A stretch of DNA of 18,033 nucleotides from JANQJA01 sp040880285 (GCA_040880285.1 JBBDIT010000057.1:1-18033); one strand, 5' to 3'. Positions 1 to 7,171 are shown, numbered from the stretch's first letter. Notes: generated by a model not told the origin, from the letters alone. Numbers and translations: made by a program.

Positions 1-1
1 G

Positions 2-652
2 GGGCTGGTTCATTTGCGCCAGGGCAACGGGCGGTTTGTTCAGGCAGAGTCCGCCGGCGCCCTTAAGCTGCTAGGAATTTTCGACTTTGCATCGCTCGCG
101 CGACGGTTTCGATTCGACTTTTCAGATGTCGTGGATGATGGATTGGTATTTTCACAGATCAAGGGTTCAACCCGGTTCAATGAGGGGCTAGTGACGATTG
201 TGAGCCCGATTGTAATCATTGGCGCTGGTAGTACCTTTAAAGTAGGTGGTAGCATCGATCTGCGCGATAACACGCTTCATAATGACATGATCGTGACATT
301 GCCGGTGTCCCGAAATCTGCCCTGGTATGCGGCCTATTCTGCCATTGCTACCGGACCGCTCGCAGGCGCTGGTGTCTGGCTCGCCCAGAAGATTTTTGAA
401 GATCAGATCAACACCATGACCAGCGCGAAGTATGAAATCTCAGGTACAATCGACGAGCCGGTGATTGACTTCGTATCCATATTCGATGACTCGGTGCGTG
501 AAGACACGGTGCCGCCCCCTGCAGTCAAGCCCAAAGCCAAGAGCGGAGAAAAGCCCACGAAGGAATCCGGCGTTGTGACGGATCAAAGTGCAGATCTTGA
601 GTCGCTGTCAGTACCGGATCCCAGTCAGTCGAATGATTTGCAACTCCTATGA
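2..652 (+). CDS. yhdP: YhdP family AsmA-like protein, C-terminal fragment (5' end outside window)
   Basis: This is the C-terminal end of a very long AsmA-like envelope protein. The frame is open from base 2 with no stop, so the gene begins left of the window; the TTG at 14 is an internal codon, not a start. What is visible resembles the end of YhdP: alternating hydrophobic beta-strand repeats, a stretch of conserved type (PVSRNLPWYAAYSAIATGP), a hydrophobic patch (GPLAGAGVWLAQKIF), then YEISGTIDEPVIDFV. A Pro/Lys/Ser/Asp-rich, probably disordered tail of about 50 residues closes it. In Escherichia coli YhdP, with TamB and YdbH, is implicated in moving phospholipids between inner and outer membranes. 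Its stop overlaps the next gene's start (ATGA, 649-652), so the two are probably translated together. A nitrilase gene directly behind yhdP is the usual arrangement in Pseudomonas-like genomes and supports the call. Confidence 0.8.
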   Translation, partial: GLVHLRQGNGRFVQAESAGALKLLGIFDFASLARRFRFDFSDVVDDGLVFSQIKGSTRFNEGLVTIVSPIVIIGAGSTFKVGGSIDLRDNTLHNDMIVTLPVSRNLPWYAAYSAIATGPLAGAGVWLAQKIFEDQINTMTSAKYEISGTIDEPVIDFVSIFDDSVREDTVPPPAVKPKAKSGEKPTKESGVVTDQSADLESLSVPDPSQSNDLQLL

Positions 653-1479
653 AATATCGTATAGCCATTATCCAGATGCGAAGCAGTATGGAGGTGTCAA
701 AGAACCTTCCGGTAATCGAGGGATTGGTACGAGAAGCCGCGAAGAATGACGTGGCGGCTATATTTTTGCCGGAAAATTTTGGTGCGCTGGCAAATCCGGT
801 ACCACATTCGATCGGGCAATTGGAATCCACTCCTTTTGGCCCATTGCGTCAATTGATGTCGACCCTCGCCGCAGAGACCGGTTGCTTTATCTTCGCGGGT
901 ACGATTCCTTGTAGGGTAAGGCCGGATGGCAGCGAGGTCTCGGGTGGGCGAGTTCGTGCGGCCTCGTTTGTTTATGATGGTAACGGAATTGCTGTAGCCC
1001 GTTATGACAAGATCCACATGTTTGACGTAGACGTTGAGGATGGTCATCAACATTATCTTGAATCGGCGACCTTTGAACCCGGTGAGGACATAGTGTGTGT
1101 CGAGACGCCCCTGGGGAAAGTTGGGCTGAGCGTATGTTACGACATCCGCTTTCCCGAGCTTTACCGAGAGCTATTTGCAAGCGGTGCTGAATTAATCGCC
1201 ATACCATCTGCCTTTACACGGGTCACAGGTGAAGCCCATTTTGAAGTATTGATGCGTTCCCGTGCTATTGAAAATTTTGTCTTCACCATTGCCGCATGTC
1301 AGGGCGGTACGCATGATTCGGGACGAGAGACCTATGGTCACAGTATGGTGGTGAGCCCATGGGGAGAAGTCCTGTGCAGGGGTAATGACGAGCAAGAAGT
1401 CTTGTATGCTGAGCTGGACCTTGCCGAACTTGAGAAGATCAGGCGCGATATGCCCGTGGGGAAACAGCGGCGTCTTTAA
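649..1479 (+). CDS. Carbon-nitrogen hydrolase (nitrilase superfamily), deaminated glutathione amidase / omega-amidase type
   Basis: A 276-residue cytoplasmic amidase of the nitrilase superfamily. The Glu-Lys-Cys catalytic set is intact: E42 in LPENFG, K121 in YDKIHMFDVDV and C163 in SVCYDIRFPELYR, with the additional conserved Glu near residue 195 in GEAHFEVLMRSRAIEN. The FDVDV after the catalytic Lys and the CYDIRFPELYR box are typical of the Nit1/Nit2 branch. Nit1 enzymes hydrolyse deaminated glutathione, a side product of transaminases, while Nit2 enzymes act on alpha-ketoglutaramate; sequence alone does not fix the substrate. The start ATG lies inside the yhdP stop (ATGA). The 3' end converges on darP, the two stop codons overlapping at 1476-1479. 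In Pseudomonas, tldD normally follows this gene; here it does not. Confidence 0.88.
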   Translation: MKYRIAIIQMRSSMEVSKNLPVIEGLVREAAKNDVAAIFLPENFGALANPVPHSIGQLESTPFGPLRQLMSTLAAETGCFIFAGTIPCRVRPDGSEVSGGRVRAASFVYDGNGIAVARYDKIHMFDVDVEDGHQHYLESATFEPGEDIVCVETPLGKVGLSVCYDIRFPELYRELFASGAELIAIPSAFTRVTGEAHFEVLMRSRAIENFVFTIAACQGGTHDSGRETYGHSMVVSPWGEVLCRGNDEQEVLYAELDLAELEKIRRDMPVGKQRRL

Positions 1480-1994
1480 GCCTGTTTTTGGGCCAGAAGT
1501 TTGAGGAACTGGAACAGCTTGCGATAGTGTTGTGGCGGTTCTCGTTCTTCTACTCGTTCAGCAATCGCATTTTTCACCAAATGACGAAAATGTTGCCGAT
1601 CCATATTGGGGTATGCGTCCATGATTTCACCCATAGTGTCATCATCACCTGCAATCAGCCGCTCCCGCCAGAGTTCCAGCTGGTGGAAATGCGCGGTATA
1701 TGCGCGAGTGCCAGCATCCTTACGGTCAACCAGGTCGCGGGCCTGGTCGACATTGTCAGCCGAGCGTAACAGTTTACCGATATATTGTAGTTGGCGCTTT
1801 CTGGCGTTGCCTTTCGTAATTTTCTTGCATGCAAGGACTGCCTCGACAATTTCTGGTGACAACATGGATAATTGATCTTCATGCACGGACAACAGTTTCT
1901 CACCCAGGTCCCGCAGGGCTGACAGCTCCCGCTTACGCTGAGACTTGCTCGGCTGATCAAAGACTTGTTCGGGGTTATCTTCAAAGTCAGCCAT
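1476..1994 (-). CDS. darP: Ribosome biogenesis factor DarP / YjgA (DUF615)
   Basis: 172 residues, close to the 183 of E. coli YjgA (DarP), a small basic and acidic helical protein that binds late 50S ribosomal precursors. Family features visible are the N-terminal SKSQRKRELSALRDLGEKL, the central ITKGNARKRQLQYIGKLLR (shared strongly by DUF615 proteins) and the C-terminal helix EPPQHYRKLFQFLKLL. The ATG (1992-1994) lies inside the end of mgtE: the 8-base overlap ATGGCTGA holds the darP start and the mgtE stop, suggesting translational coupling. The gene appears to be the last of the unit running leftward from ptsN or rapZ. It ends by overlapping the stop of the convergent nitrilase, leaving no room for a classical terminator. 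Confidence 0.9.
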   Translation of the reverse strand: MADFEDNPEQVFDQPSKSQRKRELSALRDLGEKLLSVHEDQLSMLSPEIVEAVLACKKITKGNARKRQLQYIGKLLRSADNVDQARDLVDRKDAGTRAYTAHFHQLELWRERLIAGDDDTMGEIMDAYPNMDRQHFRHLVKNAIAERVEEREPPQHYRKLFQFLKLLAQKQA

Positions 1995-3342
1995 AAAACA
2001 CCGTCGCCAGCCCGAGGAAAGACATAAATCCTACAACATCTGTAATGGTGGTGAGAACGACCGTTCCGGCAATCGCAGGGTCGATCTTCATAGATTTCAG
2101 CAGCCCCGGCAGGATGGCACCGGCCAGAGCGCCTACTGTGATATTGAGAACCAACGCCACGGCGATGATTACACCCAATAGCGGGTCACCGAAAAATAAC
2201 GACGCCACTGCCGCTACAATGAGGGCCCAGAAGGTCCCGTTTATCAGTCCCACCGCAAGTTCGCGCTTCAGCAGCCAACGCTTGTTGCTGTCGATCAGAT
2301 CGCCCTGGGCCATGGTGCGGATTACGAGCGTCAGGGTCTGGCTGCCTGCCACGCCACCCATGCTGGCGACGATGGGCATAAGTATGGCCAGAGCGACGAC
2401 CTTGGCGATAGTCTCTTCGAACAGGTTGATCACAGCCGAAGCGATAAAGGCCGTTATGAGATTTGCCCCGAGCCAGAACGCCCGGCTTCTTACTGTCCGA
2501 AGGATCGGTGCGAAAGTATCGTGGTCTTCGGTGAGCCCGGCCATACCCAATAGTGAGTGGTCTGCCTCATCTTTAATCACGTCAACAACATCGTCAATTG
2601 TGATCCGGCCCACCAGCTTACGCTCGGCATCCACTACAGGGGCTGATACCAGATCATAGCGCTCAAACATCGCTGCAACCTCTGACTCCGGGACATCGAC
2701 TGACAGTGGTTCGACGTCGGTAATCATCATCTCCCTTACGGTCAGGGATGGGTCAGAGACCAGCAGTTTGGTCAGTGGCAGCGTACCGAGGTACTCATTT
2801 TCCGCATTGACCACATAAATGCTGTCTGTGGTTGCCGGTAGTTCTGTATGCCGGCGAAGATAACGGAGTACTACATCAAGGCTCACTCGCGCTCGAACAC
2901 TGACAGTATCAGTGTCCATCATGCCACCGGCCGTATCCTCCGGATAAGACAGGAGACTTTCGACCCGCTCGCGATCTTGTGCACCCATGGACGCAAGAAT
3001 TTGCTGGGTCATGGTATCCGGCAGGTGCTGCAGAATATCGATCAGGTCATCGTCGGATGCGATGGCATCCAACACGGCCGCAATCTCCTCAGCGGACTTG
3101 TCCTCGAGCAGGTCTGAAATGATCTCCTCGTCAACCTGTTGCAGTATCTCGCTCTGCTGTTCTTCCTCCACCAGGTTCCAGATGATGGTGCGTTCCCGGG
3201 GAGGGGAGGAACGAAGGAGTGCGGCGATATCTGCAGGTCGAAGTGCTTCTATCAAATTCTTGATCTGGTGATAAGTACCGCTCTCCAGCAGACTGGCGAA
3301 TTTCTGTCGCGGTGATTTGCTTTCTTCGGGTGATTCAGCCAT
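1987..3342 (-). CDS. mgtE: Magnesium transporter MgtE
   Basis: A 451-residue MgtE-type Mg2+ channel. The order is an acidic N-domain (helical repeats such as LRPADIAALLRSSPP), the YPEDTAGGMMDTD signature, two CBS domains (around VSVRARVSLDVVLRYLRR and ISDVEPLSV-like sequence to DDVVDVIKDEADH), then five membrane segments with the pore motifs PIVASMGGVAGSQTLTL and TTITDVVGFMSFLGLA, whose Asp corresponds to the selectivity-site Asp. In the family the N and CBS domains sense cytoplasmic Mg2+ and close the pore. The open frame extends up to 3411, but that would overlap HPr by about 65 bases; the ATG at 3340-3342 (MAESPEE) gives the usual family length and lies 4 bases after the HPr stop. The stop overlaps darP. 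Being directly behind an HPr gene is the notable context. Confidence 0.93.
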   Translation of the reverse strand: MAESPEESKSPRQKFASLLESGTYHQIKNLIEALRPADIAALLRSSPPRERTIIWNLVEEEQQSEILQQVDEEIISDLLEDKSAEEIAAVLDAIASDDDLIDILQHLPDTMTQQILASMGAQDRERVESLLSYPEDTAGGMMDTDTVSVRARVSLDVVLRYLRRHTELPATTDSIYVVNAENEYLGTLPLTKLLVSDPSLTVREMMITDVEPLSVDVPESEVAAMFERYDLVSAPVVDAERKLVGRITIDDVVDVIKDEADHSLLGMAGLTEDHDTFAPILRTVRSRAFWLGANLITAFIASAVINLFEETIAKVVALAILMPIVASMGGVAGSQTLTLVIRTMAQGDLIDSNKRWLLKRELAVGLINGTFWALIVAAVASLFFGDPLLGVIIAVALVLNITVGALAGAILPGLLKSMKIDPAIAGTVVLTTITDVVGFMSFLGLATVFYG

Positions 3343-3346
3343 CGAT

Positions 3347-3616
3347 CTATTCAGCCTCGCCAAAGAGGTTGTCAATGAGTGCAACAATTGCCTCAACTGC
3401 CTCTGTCTCATCCTCGCCCTGTGCCCGGACGGAGAGTTCGGTACCTTTACCCGCAGCCAGCATCAAAACTGACATAATACTTTTGCAATTTACCAATTTT
3501 TCGCTATGCCCGATTTCAATTTTTGCGCTGTAACTGAGTGCGACTTCAACAAGTTTGGATGCTGCCCTGGCGTGCAATCCCAGTTTGTTTTTGATTACGA
3601 TCGTCCTGGTGATCAA
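3347..3616 (-). CDS. ptsO: HPr family phosphocarrier protein (NPr-like, nitrogen PTS)
   Basis: 89 residues with both HPr signatures: the phosphorylated His15 in NKLGLHARAASKL and the regulatory-site Ser46 in CKSIMSVLMLAAGKG. It would take phosphate from EI-Ntr (PtsP, not in the window) and pass it to EIIA-Ntr (ptsN, two genes upstream). Location next to rapZ and ptsN marks it as the NPr/PtsO type rather than the sugar-PTS HPr, but in species with a single HPr it may serve both. The start must be the TTG at 3614-3616: an in-frame TAA lies six codons upstream and the next in-frame ATG is past Ser46. No clear Shine-Dalgarno sequence precedes this TTG. The gene lies 27 bases after rapZ and 4 bases before mgtE. 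Confidence 0.92.
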   Translation of the reverse strand: MITRTIVIKNKLGLHARAASKLVEVALSYSAKIEIGHSEKLVNCKSIMSVLMLAAGKGTELSVRAQGEDETEAVEAIVALIDNLFGEAE

Positions 3617-3643
3617 TGGGGTAGTGCCGTTTTATTCAAGGGA

Positions 3644-4540
3644 TTATTGTCCAGCTTCAAAATTGAGGCTTTCCTGGCGCGCGATCGCTTTTCCCATCTC
3701 CCGGTGGCGGAGTTGGACACCTGATCTTCTTGGTGCAAACCAGTCGTACAGCTTCCTTGCCATGTAAACTGATCGGTGCTGGCCGCCAGTACAACCGATC
3801 GCCACTGTCATGTACGCCCTGTTACTGGCTTCAAACCGGGGCAACCAGACTTCAAGGTAATGTTTGATGTCGTTATACATGTCTTCGACGTCGTCATGCT
3901 CCTCGAGAAATTCAACCACGGGTGCGTCAAGACCTGTCATCGGCTGCAAGTTCGGTTTCCAATGCGGATTCGGCAAGCAACGTACATCAAACACCAGGTC
4001 AGAGTCGACGGGTACCCCGTTTTTGAAGGCAAAGGACTCAAACAGCAGCGCAAACTCCTGTGAGGTGTTGGCGACTCTTGACTTGATCAGGTCTCGTAAC
4101 TCATGAATGGTAGTTGTCGTCGTATCAATAGTCAGCGCAGCCATGCTGGATATCGGCTCCAGTAGCTCGGTTTCGAGTTCCAGCGCTTCTCCAAGATTGC
4201 GTTCGGCACTGGTCAATGGATGTTTGCGTCGGGTTTCGCTGAATCGATTGACCAGTGAAGTACTGGCAGCATCCAGGTAGACGATTTGGGTGTTGACAGT
4301 ACCCGCGTCGATCTCCTCCATGATTGTGGGAAAATTGGCCAGGTCCGATGCAATATTCCTGGCATCAATGCTCACAGAGATCTTCTGTGCCTGTTGATTA
4401 TCCGCAAGCCGCTTCACAAGCGGTGGCAGCAGGCTGACGGGCAGGTTGTCGATGCAGTAATAGCCCATGTCCTCGAGCACGTGAAGGGCAGTACTCTTTC
4501 CGGACCCGGACCTGCCGCTGATAATCACAAGCGCTATCAT
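3644..4540 (-). CDS. rapZ: RapZ, RNase adapter / nucleotide-binding protein
   Basis: 298 residues (E. coli RapZ 284). The N-terminal half is a P-loop domain with Walker A GRSGSGKST at residues 9-17 and the family's MGYYCIDNLPVSLLPPL. The C-terminal half has DVRCLPNPHW and AIGCTGGQHRSVYMARKL, both diagnostic for RapZ (former YvcJ/YhbJ). In enterobacteria RapZ brings the small RNA GlmZ to RNase E, controlling glucosamine-6-phosphate synthase and so the amino-sugar supply for peptidoglycan and LPS; it also senses GlcN6P. Whether an equivalent RNA exists here cannot be seen. The C-terminus (GKAIARQESLNFEAGQ) is longer and less basic than the enterobacterial tail used for RNA binding. A candidate promoter precedes it, overlapping the ptsN stop. 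Confidence 0.95.
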   Translation of the reverse strand: MIALVIISGRSGSGKSTALHVLEDMGYYCIDNLPVSLLPPLVKRLADNQQAQKISVSIDARNIASDLANFPTIMEEIDAGTVNTQIVYLDAASTSLVNRFSETRRKHPLTSAERNLGEALELETELLEPISSMAALTIDTTTTTIHELRDLIKSRVANTSQEFALLFESFAFKNGVPVDSDLVFDVRCLPNPHWKPNLQPMTGLDAPVVEFLEEHDDVEDMYNDIKHYLEVWLPRFEASNRAYMTVAIGCTGGQHRSVYMARKLYDWFAPRRSGVQLRHREMGKAIARQESLNFEAGQ

Positions 4541-4586
4541 TTTCGTCTCAGTATCCTGACGGGTAACCCATGGCTACAGGCTATGA

Positions 4587-4614
4587 ATTATACCGGTTTA
4601 CTCCGGTATTTCAG
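4587..4614 (-). promoter_or_regulatory. Candidate sigma-70 promoter for rapZ-ptsO-mgtE-darP
   Basis: On the minus strand there is a perfect -10 TATAAT (4587-4592) and a -35-like CTGAAA (4609-4614, four of six consensus bases), 16 bases apart. It straddles the ptsN stop codon and would give a leader of about 40 bases before the rapZ ATG. This is sequence pattern only. Confidence 0.4.
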
Positions 4615-5056
4615 CGATGGCCCGTTCATACAAGTCCCGATCATCTTCCGCCCCAAGGAGATTGGACCGGTAAGCCTCTGACTCGAATAACGATGCGAGC
4701 ATGGCAAGTGTTTTCAGATGGTCGTCAACCTCGACCTCGGGGACCAGCAAAACAAAGAGAATATGTACAGGCTCGTCATCGAATGCATCGAAGTCAACGG
4801 GCGCTTCAAGCCTGAACAAACCGCCGACGATCTCATTGCAATCGTTCATTCGGCAGTGGGGGATTGCAATTCCGTGGCCAATGGCGGTCGTGCCTAGTTT
4901 CTCGCGGCTTATAAGACGTTCATAAATTTCTTCAGCGATCAGGTTGTCGGTCACATTTGCGATTAGCCTGGCTGCTTCCTCGATAGCCTTCTTCTTGCTA
5001 CCCGCCGTGAGGCAACAGAAGGTTCGTTCAGGAGCGAGTATTGATTCGATGTTCAC
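4598..5056 (-). CDS. ptsN: PTS EIIA-Ntr protein PtsN
   Basis: 152 residues, the usual size of EIIA-Ntr. The phosphorylated histidine is H67 in GHGIAIPHCRM; the domain continues through VHILFVLLVPEVEVDDHLKTLAMLASLF, typical of the mannitol/fructose EIIA fold. PtsN receives phosphate from the nitrogen-type HPr and in studied bacteria acts by protein contact, for example on potassium transport and its kinases. The start is GTG (5054-5056), which gives MNIESILAPERT matching the family N-terminus; no ATG is available nearby. It sits between hpf (91 bases upstream) and rapZ (57 bases downstream), the arrangement common in Gammaproteobacteria. A strong extended -10 element lies just ahead of it. Confidence 0.95.
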   Translation of the reverse strand: MNIESILAPERTFCCLTAGSKKKAIEEAARLIANVTDNLIAEEIYERLISREKLGTTAIGHGIAIPHCRMNDCNEIVGGLFRLEAPVDFDAFDDEPVHILFVLLVPEVEVDDHLKTLAMLASLFESEAYRSNLLGAEDDRDLYERAIAEIPE

Positions 5057-5082
5057 AATGCAACCGCCAATCAGAATGCTGC

Positions 5083-5091
5083 ATTATAGCA
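5083..5091 (-). promoter_or_regulatory. Candidate extended -10 promoter for ptsN
   Basis: The minus strand reads TGCTATAAT, a perfect TATAAT with the TG of an extended -10. No good -35 is seen at 16-18 bases, which extended -10 promoters can tolerate. Transcription would begin near 5076, leaving about 20 bases before the ptsN GTG. This is a pattern match only. Confidence 0.4.
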
Positions 5092-5147
5092 ACGCGGCAT
5101 CCGTCATTCGAGGACCAGCTTGAATGGTCTGGGTATGCGTCCGGCGG

Positions 5148-5456
5148 CTAGCGTACGACTGTCCGCTGCTTTCGGTCCTTGATCTTTTCTTTCTTTTTGA
5201 TCAGTTGTCTATCCAGTTTATCGGTCAACATATCGATCGCGGCATAGAGATCATCGGACTCAGCATCCGCAAATATCTCTCCACCTGCCAGGCGAACCGT
5301 AGATTCTGCCTTTTGTCTTTGCTTTTCAACGCTCAGGATGACATCCATGTGATTTATCCGGTCAAAATGTCTTTCCAAACGGTCGAATTTACTGATTACA
5401 TAGTTGCGGAGGGCATCGGTAACATCGACATGGTGACCACTAACGTTGATTTGCAT
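5148..5456 (-). CDS. hpf: Ribosome hibernation promoting factor, short form (HPF)
   Basis: 102 residues, the short HPF/YfiA form without the C-terminal dimerisation domain of long HPFs. Visible family features are the start MQINVSGHHVDVTDALRNYV, the helix YVISKFDRLERHF, then VEKQRQKAESTVRLAGGEIFADAESDDLYAAIDMLTDKLDRQL and a basic tail (KKKEKIKDRKQRT). In the family it binds the 30S decoding channel and, with RMF in some Gammaproteobacteria, forms inactive 100S ribosomes in stationary phase. ATG start at 5454-5456, preceded by an AGGGAGTCC-type ribosome binding site. It follows rpoN at 164 bases, with a candidate promoter and inverted repeats in the gap, so it may be transcribed both from upstream and on its own. 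Confidence 0.95.
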   Translation of the reverse strand: MQINVSGHHVDVTDALRNYVISKFDRLERHFDRINHMDVILSVEKQRQKAESTVRLAGGEIFADAESDDLYAAIDMLTDKLDRQLIKKKEKIKDRKQRTVVR

Positions 5457-5509
5457 AGTAAGGACTCCCTGACTCTTTTAATGAATCGGCAAACTGTCGC
5501 CGCGATTCC

Positions 5510-5537
5510 AATATAGCACTTTGGTAAATTCGTCCAA
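5510..5537 (-). promoter_or_regulatory. Candidate sigma-70 promoter for hpf
   Basis: The minus strand has TTGGAC (5532-5537), 16 bases, then TATATT (5510-5515, five of six consensus). It lies in the 164-base rpoN-hpf gap, about 50 bases ahead of the hpf start. The -35 match is only partial. Confidence 0.35.
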
Positions 5538-5571
5538 GTGATTTGGATCATTAATTTTGACCGCCCGGGCT

Positions 5572-5629
5572 CTGGTTTGTTCTACCTAAAATAGGTAGTA
5601 GATTCAGCGAGTTACCTGGCCTAAACCAG
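5572..5629 (-). repeat. Nested inverted repeats at the rpoN 3' end
   Basis: The outer arms CTGGTTT (5572-5578) and AAACCAG (5623-5629) are perfect 7-base complements. Within them lie CTACCTA (5582-5588) and TAGGTAG (5592-5598), another perfect 7-base pair around a 3-base loop. The outer right arm includes part of the rpoN stop codon. No T run follows in the direction of rpoN transcription, so this is not a classical intrinsic terminator; it may stabilise or process the rpoN-hpf transcript, or be a protein-binding site. Confidence 0.5.
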
Positions 5630-7171
5630 CTGCTTTCGTTCGTTGGACGGAGGGATCATCAAGGCTTCCCGGTATTTGGCGATGGTGCGCCGGGCGACCT
5701 TGATGTTTTGTTCGCTGAGTAATGTTGCGATCTTGCTGTCTGACAGCGGCTTGCGGGGATTCTCTTCGGCAACGAGGCGCTTGATGAGCGCGCGGATAGC
5801 GGTTGATGAAACCTCGCCACCGCCGCTATGAGTGCTGACATGACTCGAGAAGAAGTATTTCAGTTCAAATACACCGGCTGGGGTATGCATGTATTTCTGG
5901 GTTGTGACCCTTGAGATGGTTGACTCATGCAGGTCTACTGCCTCGGCAATATCGTGGAGCACGAGGGGCTTCATGGCTTGCTCGCCATATTCGAAGAATG
6001 GTCTCTGGAATTCAACAATTTTGGTCGCCACTTTCAACAAGGTATCGTTGCGTTGCTGCAGGCTTTTGATGAACCATCGGGCTTCCTGCAAGTGATTCTT
6101 GAGGTACGTATTGTCAGAACTGCCGTCAGCCCGTTTAACCATGGCCGCGTATGACGGATTGACCCTGATTCGTGGTGCAGACTTCGGATTGAGTTCAACC
6201 ACCCACCGTCCATTTTGTTTCGATACGATTACGTCCGGGTCGACATATTCCGTGTCATCGGCTGCGAAGTCGGCACCCGGGCGTGGATTCAATGACTGTA
6301 TAAGGCTGATAACCTGTTTAAGTTCCGGCTCCTTTAACCGGGTTTTGCGCAACAGCATTGTATAATCACGGTTCGCAAGGGAAGACAAGTGCTTTGCAAG
6401 CAGGTCAATCGCCTGGTCCCGAAACGGCGTTTTCGCCGGTAGGCTCTTTAGCTGGATGGTTAAACACTCTTGCAAGTCGCGGGCTGCGACGCCAATTGGA
6501 TCAAAGTGTTGAATTAGGTGCAAAACGGCCTCGACCTCGTCCGCCTCGACTTCATATTCGTCCGGAATACTCGCCAGGATATCTTCAATCGACAGTGTGA
6601 GTACGCCATCCTTGTCAAGACCATCGATGATAGTCATTGCGATGATTTCATCGCTTTCAGAAAGCGTCAGTAGATTAAGTTGTTCTTCCAGATGGGATTG
6701 GAGGGAGGGTACGACTGAATTCCTTGTGTCCAGGTAGTTTTCATCGTCGTCCGGTCCTGAATAACTGCTGGCAGCCGGTATGTCGTCCCAGACATCTTCC
6801 CAGACACTGTCGACGGGCAAGTCATCCGCCATATGGTCAGAGGATAACTGGTCGCTGGTATCAGGTTCCACGTCTCCGTCCACCTCGGGGTCAGGTGGCG
6901 GTGGCTCACTATCCTCGTTATCCGCATCGGCAGTTTCGTACTCTTTATCATCGTTTTTCTGTTCTGGCGGGTCGAGCGAAGTCGGCTCCTCGGTATCGTC
7001 CGGATCATCTGTACTGATCTCCTCAAGCATCAGGTTAGAATCGAGGGCATCCTGGATCTCTTGCTGCAAGTCAAAAGTCGATAACTGCAACAGTTTGATT
7101 GCCTGCTGCAGTTGCGGGGTCATGCGAAGGTGCTGACCCATCCTGAGTGCAAGTGCTGGTTTCATAGCCAT
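5621..7171 (-). CDS. rpoN: RNA polymerase sigma-54 factor RpoN
   Basis: 516 residues, somewhat longer than E. coli RpoN (477). Region I (LRMTPQLQQAIKLLQLSTFDLQQEI, about residues 15-39) is the Gln/Leu-rich activator-response segment. Region II (about 50-150) is strikingly rich in Asp, Glu and Pro and accounts for the extra length. The core-binding domain follows, then the helix-turn-helix (LHESTISRVTTQKYMHTPAGVFELKYFF) and the RpoN box ARRTIAKYREAL near the C-terminus, which reads the -24 element. Sigma-54 needs AAA+ activators; none is in the window. Start is ATG at 7169-7171, with a second in-frame ATG two codons later (MKPALALRMGQ) that fits the family N-terminus equally well. It lies 85 bases behind lptB and ahead of hpf. 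Confidence 0.97.
   Translation of the reverse strand: MAMKPALALRMGQHLRMTPQLQQAIKLLQLSTFDLQQEIQDALDSNLMLEEISTDDPDDTEEPTSLDPPEQKNDDKEYETADADNEDSEPPPPDPEVDGDVEPDTSDQLSSDHMADDLPVDSVWEDVWDDIPAASSYSGPDDDENYLDTRNSVVPSLQSHLEEQLNLLTLSESDEIIAMTIIDGLDKDGVLTLSIEDILASIPDEYEVEADEVEAVLHLIQHFDPIGVAARDLQECLTIQLKSLPAKTPFRDQAIDLLAKHLSSLANRDYTMLLRKTRLKEPELKQVISLIQSLNPRPGADFAADDTEYVDPDVIVSKQNGRWVVELNPKSAPRIRVNPSYAAMVKRADGSSDNTYLKNHLQEARWFIKSLQQRNDTLLKVATKIVEFQRPFFEYGEQAMKPLVLHDIAEAVDLHESTISRVTTQKYMHTPAGVFELKYFFSSHVSTHSGGGEVSSTAIRALIKRLVAEENPRKPLSDSKIATLLSEQNIKVARRTIAKYREALMIPPSNERKQLV

Noticed and set aside
1440..1500. Bidirectional terminator between the nitrilase and darP
   Set aside because: Only a 3-4 bp stem (GCC/GGC around TGTTTTT) is present; not enough for a terminator.
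3343..3411. MgtE start at 3411
   Set aside because: It would overlap the HPr gene by about 65 bases; the ATG at 3342 gives the usual length and a sensible junction.
6780..7136. Open frame of 118 codons, Ser-rich, on the plus strand opposite rpoN
   Set aside because: Its repetitive Ser/Gly composition is the reverse reading of the acidic RpoN region II; no binding site or homology pattern.
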